Positions 5,632-7,514 of a DNA stretch of 7,514 bases are shown here, piece by piece. The notes under the pieces are model-generated. The model had not been told where the DNA came from. It saw only the letters and a list, made by a program, of their open reading frames with translations, and searched no databases. The position numbers were made by a program, and so were the translations under genes. The stretch spans positions 1 to 7,514 of the forward strand of contig CAYLJE010000112.1 in NCBI GenBank assembly GCA_964383915.1. The letters are read 5' to 3'. Numbering within the stretch: the stretch's first letter is position 1; the number at the start of each line of letters is the position of its first letter. The DNA is from DRPN01 sp964383915 (GTDB lineage: Bacteria > Bacteroidota > Bacteroidia > Bacteroidales > VadinHA17).

Positions 5632-7353
5632 ATGAATCGTAACGACGAGTTGCATGTAACCCGGTTGAAGAGAAAATATTTGCCCGTGGATTTAAAAATC
5701 CGCTCATGGGATGATGTGCATACTTGGTTTGAAGAGTTATATAACAGGGAACTTCACCTATTGAAAGACATGGAACAGTGGCTGCTTGACCGTAGTGAAC
5801 TTTCTTTTGTCCTCGAAGAGGAATTGGCGTGGCGCTATATTCGGATGAATTGTCATACGGACAATCAGGAATATGCCGGGTCGTTTAAAACATTTGTTTC
5901 AGAGATTGAACCCCCGGCCTCACACTGGTCGGATAAGCTCGATGCCAGGTTTTTAATCCATCCGTTGGTTGCACAGTTAGATCAGGAGGAATACAAGGTA
6001 ATGTTACGTATCATTAGAAATCGCCATGATCTGTTCCGTGAGGTGAATATACCGATACAGGCTGAGTTGCAGGTGATGGAACAGGCATATGGGAAAATAG
6101 TCTCGCAAATGACGGTGACCCTGGAAGGAAAAGAACTGACACTGCAGCAAGCATCCAACTATCTGAAAGACCCTGCCCGGCCTGTCAGAAAAGAGGCCTT
6201 TCTGAAAATTAGGGACCGGCGGATGCAGGAGGCTCCCACGTTGCATGTCCTGTTTGACAAACTGATTGAGAAAAGATCACAGATGGCAGTAAATGCAGGT
6301 TTTGACAACTACAGAAATTACCGTTTTGCTGAACTGGGGCGTTTCGATTATACGGTGGAAGATTGTGAAACATTTCATGAATCAATCCGTAAGACAGTGA
6401 TCCCCCTGGTGGAGGAATTACATCGTAAACGCAAGGAACAGTTGATGATAGATCAATTATTTCCTTTTGATCTGGATAATGATCCGGCCGGCAGACCCCC
6501 GCTGCATCCGTTTAGAGAGGTGAAAGAGCTGACAGAGAAAGCTTCCACGGCTTTTGGTGAAATCCATCCGCTATTTGGGGAGTTGCTGCGGATGATGGAC
6601 AGCAAAGGTTATATGGACCTGGATTCAAGAAAGAATAAAGCCCCCGGGGGCTTTAACTATCCGTTATATGAGAGTAATCTGCCTTTTATTTTTATGAATG
6701 CGACGGGAAATCTGAGAGACCTTGAGACGATCTTTCACGAAGGGGGACATGCCCTCCACTCTTATCTGAGTAGTAATATAAATAAATATGAATATAAAGA
6801 ATTGCCTGCTGAGATTGCCGAACTGGCCTCTATGTCTATGGAACTGATATCTATGGATTATTGGGATGTTTTTTTCCCTGTCAGAGAGGATCTGCAACGG
6901 GCCCGGCGGGAACAACTGGAAGGAATTATCCGGATCCTCCCGTGGATCGCTGCTATTGATAAATTTCAGCACTGGATATATACGCATCCTGCACATTCTC
7001 ATGAGGAACGAAACAAAGCCTGGGACGACATAATGCATCAATTTTCTTCATCCTTTGTCAATTGGGAAGATTATGAAGATTATCGGATACATACCTGGCA
7101 GGGACAACTGCATCTTTTTGAGGTGCCTTTTTATTATATCGAGTATGGGATTGCTCAACTTGGGGCGATCGCCATATGGAAAAACTATCGTAAAAATCCT
7201 GAACAGACGATCCGGCAATATATGAATGCCCTTTCTTTGGGATATTCCAGACCTATTCCCGAGGTATATGAAGCAGCGGGCATCCATTTTGATTTTAGTT
7301 TACCTTATGTCAGAGACCTGATCTCCTTTGTCAACAAAGAACTGGGAATATGA
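5632..7353 (+). CDS. M3 family oligoendopeptidase (PepF-like zinc metallopeptidase)
   Basis: A 573-residue zinc metalloprotease that should cleave short peptides in the cytosol; no signal peptide or membrane segment is present. The N-terminal half is helical, as in M3 enzymes, where it caps the channel that restricts substrates to oligopeptides. The zinc site is HEGGH at 369-373 within IFHEGGHALHSYLS, with Glu397 in LPAEIAELASMSME (391-404) the likely third ligand and Glu370 the catalytic base. Near the C-terminus, GQLHLFEVPFYYIEYGIAQLGA (491-512) is the conserved M3B segment; His494 and Tyr505 probably stabilise the transition state, by analogy with the family. Length and motifs are complete, so the enzyme looks intact. 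It follows the DUF5606 gene by 33 bp without a convincing promoter of its own. Confidence 0.94.
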   Translation: MNRNDELHVTRLKRKYLPVDLKIRSWDDVHTWFEELYNRELHLLKDMEQWLLDRSELSFVLEEELAWRYIRMNCHTDNQEYAGSFKTFVSEIEPPASHWSDKLDARFLIHPLVAQLDQEEYKVMLRIIRNRHDLFREVNIPIQAELQVMEQAYGKIVSQMTVTLEGKELTLQQASNYLKDPARPVRKEAFLKIRDRRMQEAPTLHVLFDKLIEKRSQMAVNAGFDNYRNYRFAELGRFDYTVEDCETFHESIRKTVIPLVEELHRKRKEQLMIDQLFPFDLDNDPAGRPPLHPFREVKELTEKASTAFGEIHPLFGELLRMMDSKGYMDLDSRKNKAPGGFNYPLYESNLPFIFMNATGNLRDLETIFHEGGHALHSYLSSNINKYEYKELPAEIAELASMSMELISMDYWDVFFPVREDLQRARREQLEGIIRILPWIAAIDKFQHWIYTHPAHSHEERNKAWDDIMHQFSSSFVNWEDYEDYRIHTWQGQLHLFEVPFYYIEYGIAQLGAIAIWKNYRKNPEQTIRQYMNALSLGYSRPIPEVYEAAGIHFDFSLPYVRDLISFVNKELGI

Positions 7354-7374
7354 ACCGGAATCCCATAAGTTTTT

Positions 7375-7467
7375 CTACGTATCCCTACGTCGTTGATGGA
7401 ACGGTTTTTTTCATTTTCAACAGCAGATGAATTCCTTATTTCATAACAGAGCAAGGCGCCTACGTAG
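7375..7467. promoter_or_regulatory. CTACGT motif cluster, possible regulator-binding sites
   Basis: CTACGT occurs at 7375-7380 (extended to CTACGTA), at 7385-7390, and at 7460-7465 as the palindrome CTACGTAG (7460-7467). The first two are exactly 10 bp apart, one helical turn. The third is followed by a T-rich run and TTTG at 7475-7478, which could be a -33 element. The rest of the 161 bp after the peptidase gene shows no ORF, no RNA gene and no terminator hairpin. The target gene would lie beyond the window. Confidence 0.4.
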
Positions 7468-7514
7468 TTTTTTCTTTGGCATAAAATATTCTTGATTTAA
7501 ATCTTCAGATTATA

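Noticed and set aside
6664..7041. Minus-strand 125-residue reading frame inside the M3 peptidase gene
   Set aside because: The plus-strand frame encodes the zinc motif and conserved M3 segments across this stretch; the opposite frame is a shadow.
7494..7503. GATTTAAATC palindrome at the right end
   Set aside because: Ten AT-rich bases at the window edge with no gene beside it; too little to support a site.

Overview
This 7.5 kb window looks like an ordinary chromosomal segment of a Bacteroidota bacterium, most likely of the order Bacteroidales. The evidence is: the gene run nusB, DUF1573 lipoprotein, yajC, YbbR-like gene, coaE; a long NusB of the Bacteroidota type; two small proteins of families found mainly in this phylum (DUF3276/PUR-like and DUF5606); AT-rich intergenic DNA; poor Shine-Dalgarno sites; and promoter-like sequences of the Bacteroidota type (-7 TAnnTTTG, -33 TTG/TTTG). 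I cannot name a genus.

Layout. On the minus strand at the left edge is a PUR-alpha-like nucleic-acid-binding protein (15-401). A 276 bp divergent intergenic region (402-677) separates it from everything else, which reads rightward. It holds an identical -7 octamer facing each way, a 16 bp palindrome and three copies of an 8 bp motif. Next come nusB (678-1628), a DUF1573 lipoprotein (1724-2185, start revised inward from an upstream ATG), yajC (2227-2559), a membrane-anchored YbbR-like protein (2582-3595) and coaE (3592-4173, GTG start overlapping the previous stop). A TerB plus J-domain protein of DjlA-like layout follows (4241-4960). After a 122 bp gap with tandem promoter-like boxes come a DUF5606 protein with an acidic tail (5083-5598) and an M3-family zinc oligoendopeptidase (5632-7353). 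The last 161 bp has no gene but carries three CTACGT motifs that look like regulatory sites for something to the right.

How the genes fit together. Most are housekeeping: transcription antitermination (NusB), Sec translocon accessory (YajC), final step of coenzyme A synthesis (CoaE), co-chaperone (TerB-J) and peptide turnover (M3). The run nusB to coaE is tightly spaced and probably largely co-transcribed, with an extra promoter before the DUF1573 gene. DUF5606 and the M3 peptidase are 33 bp apart and may form a second unit.

I found no mobile element, CRISPR array, tRNA, rRNA or defence system. The less explained items are the large insertion in NusB, the uncharacterised PUR-like and DUF5606 proteins with acidic tails, the YbbR protein without a nearby cyclase, and the short repeated motifs in the two non-coding ends.
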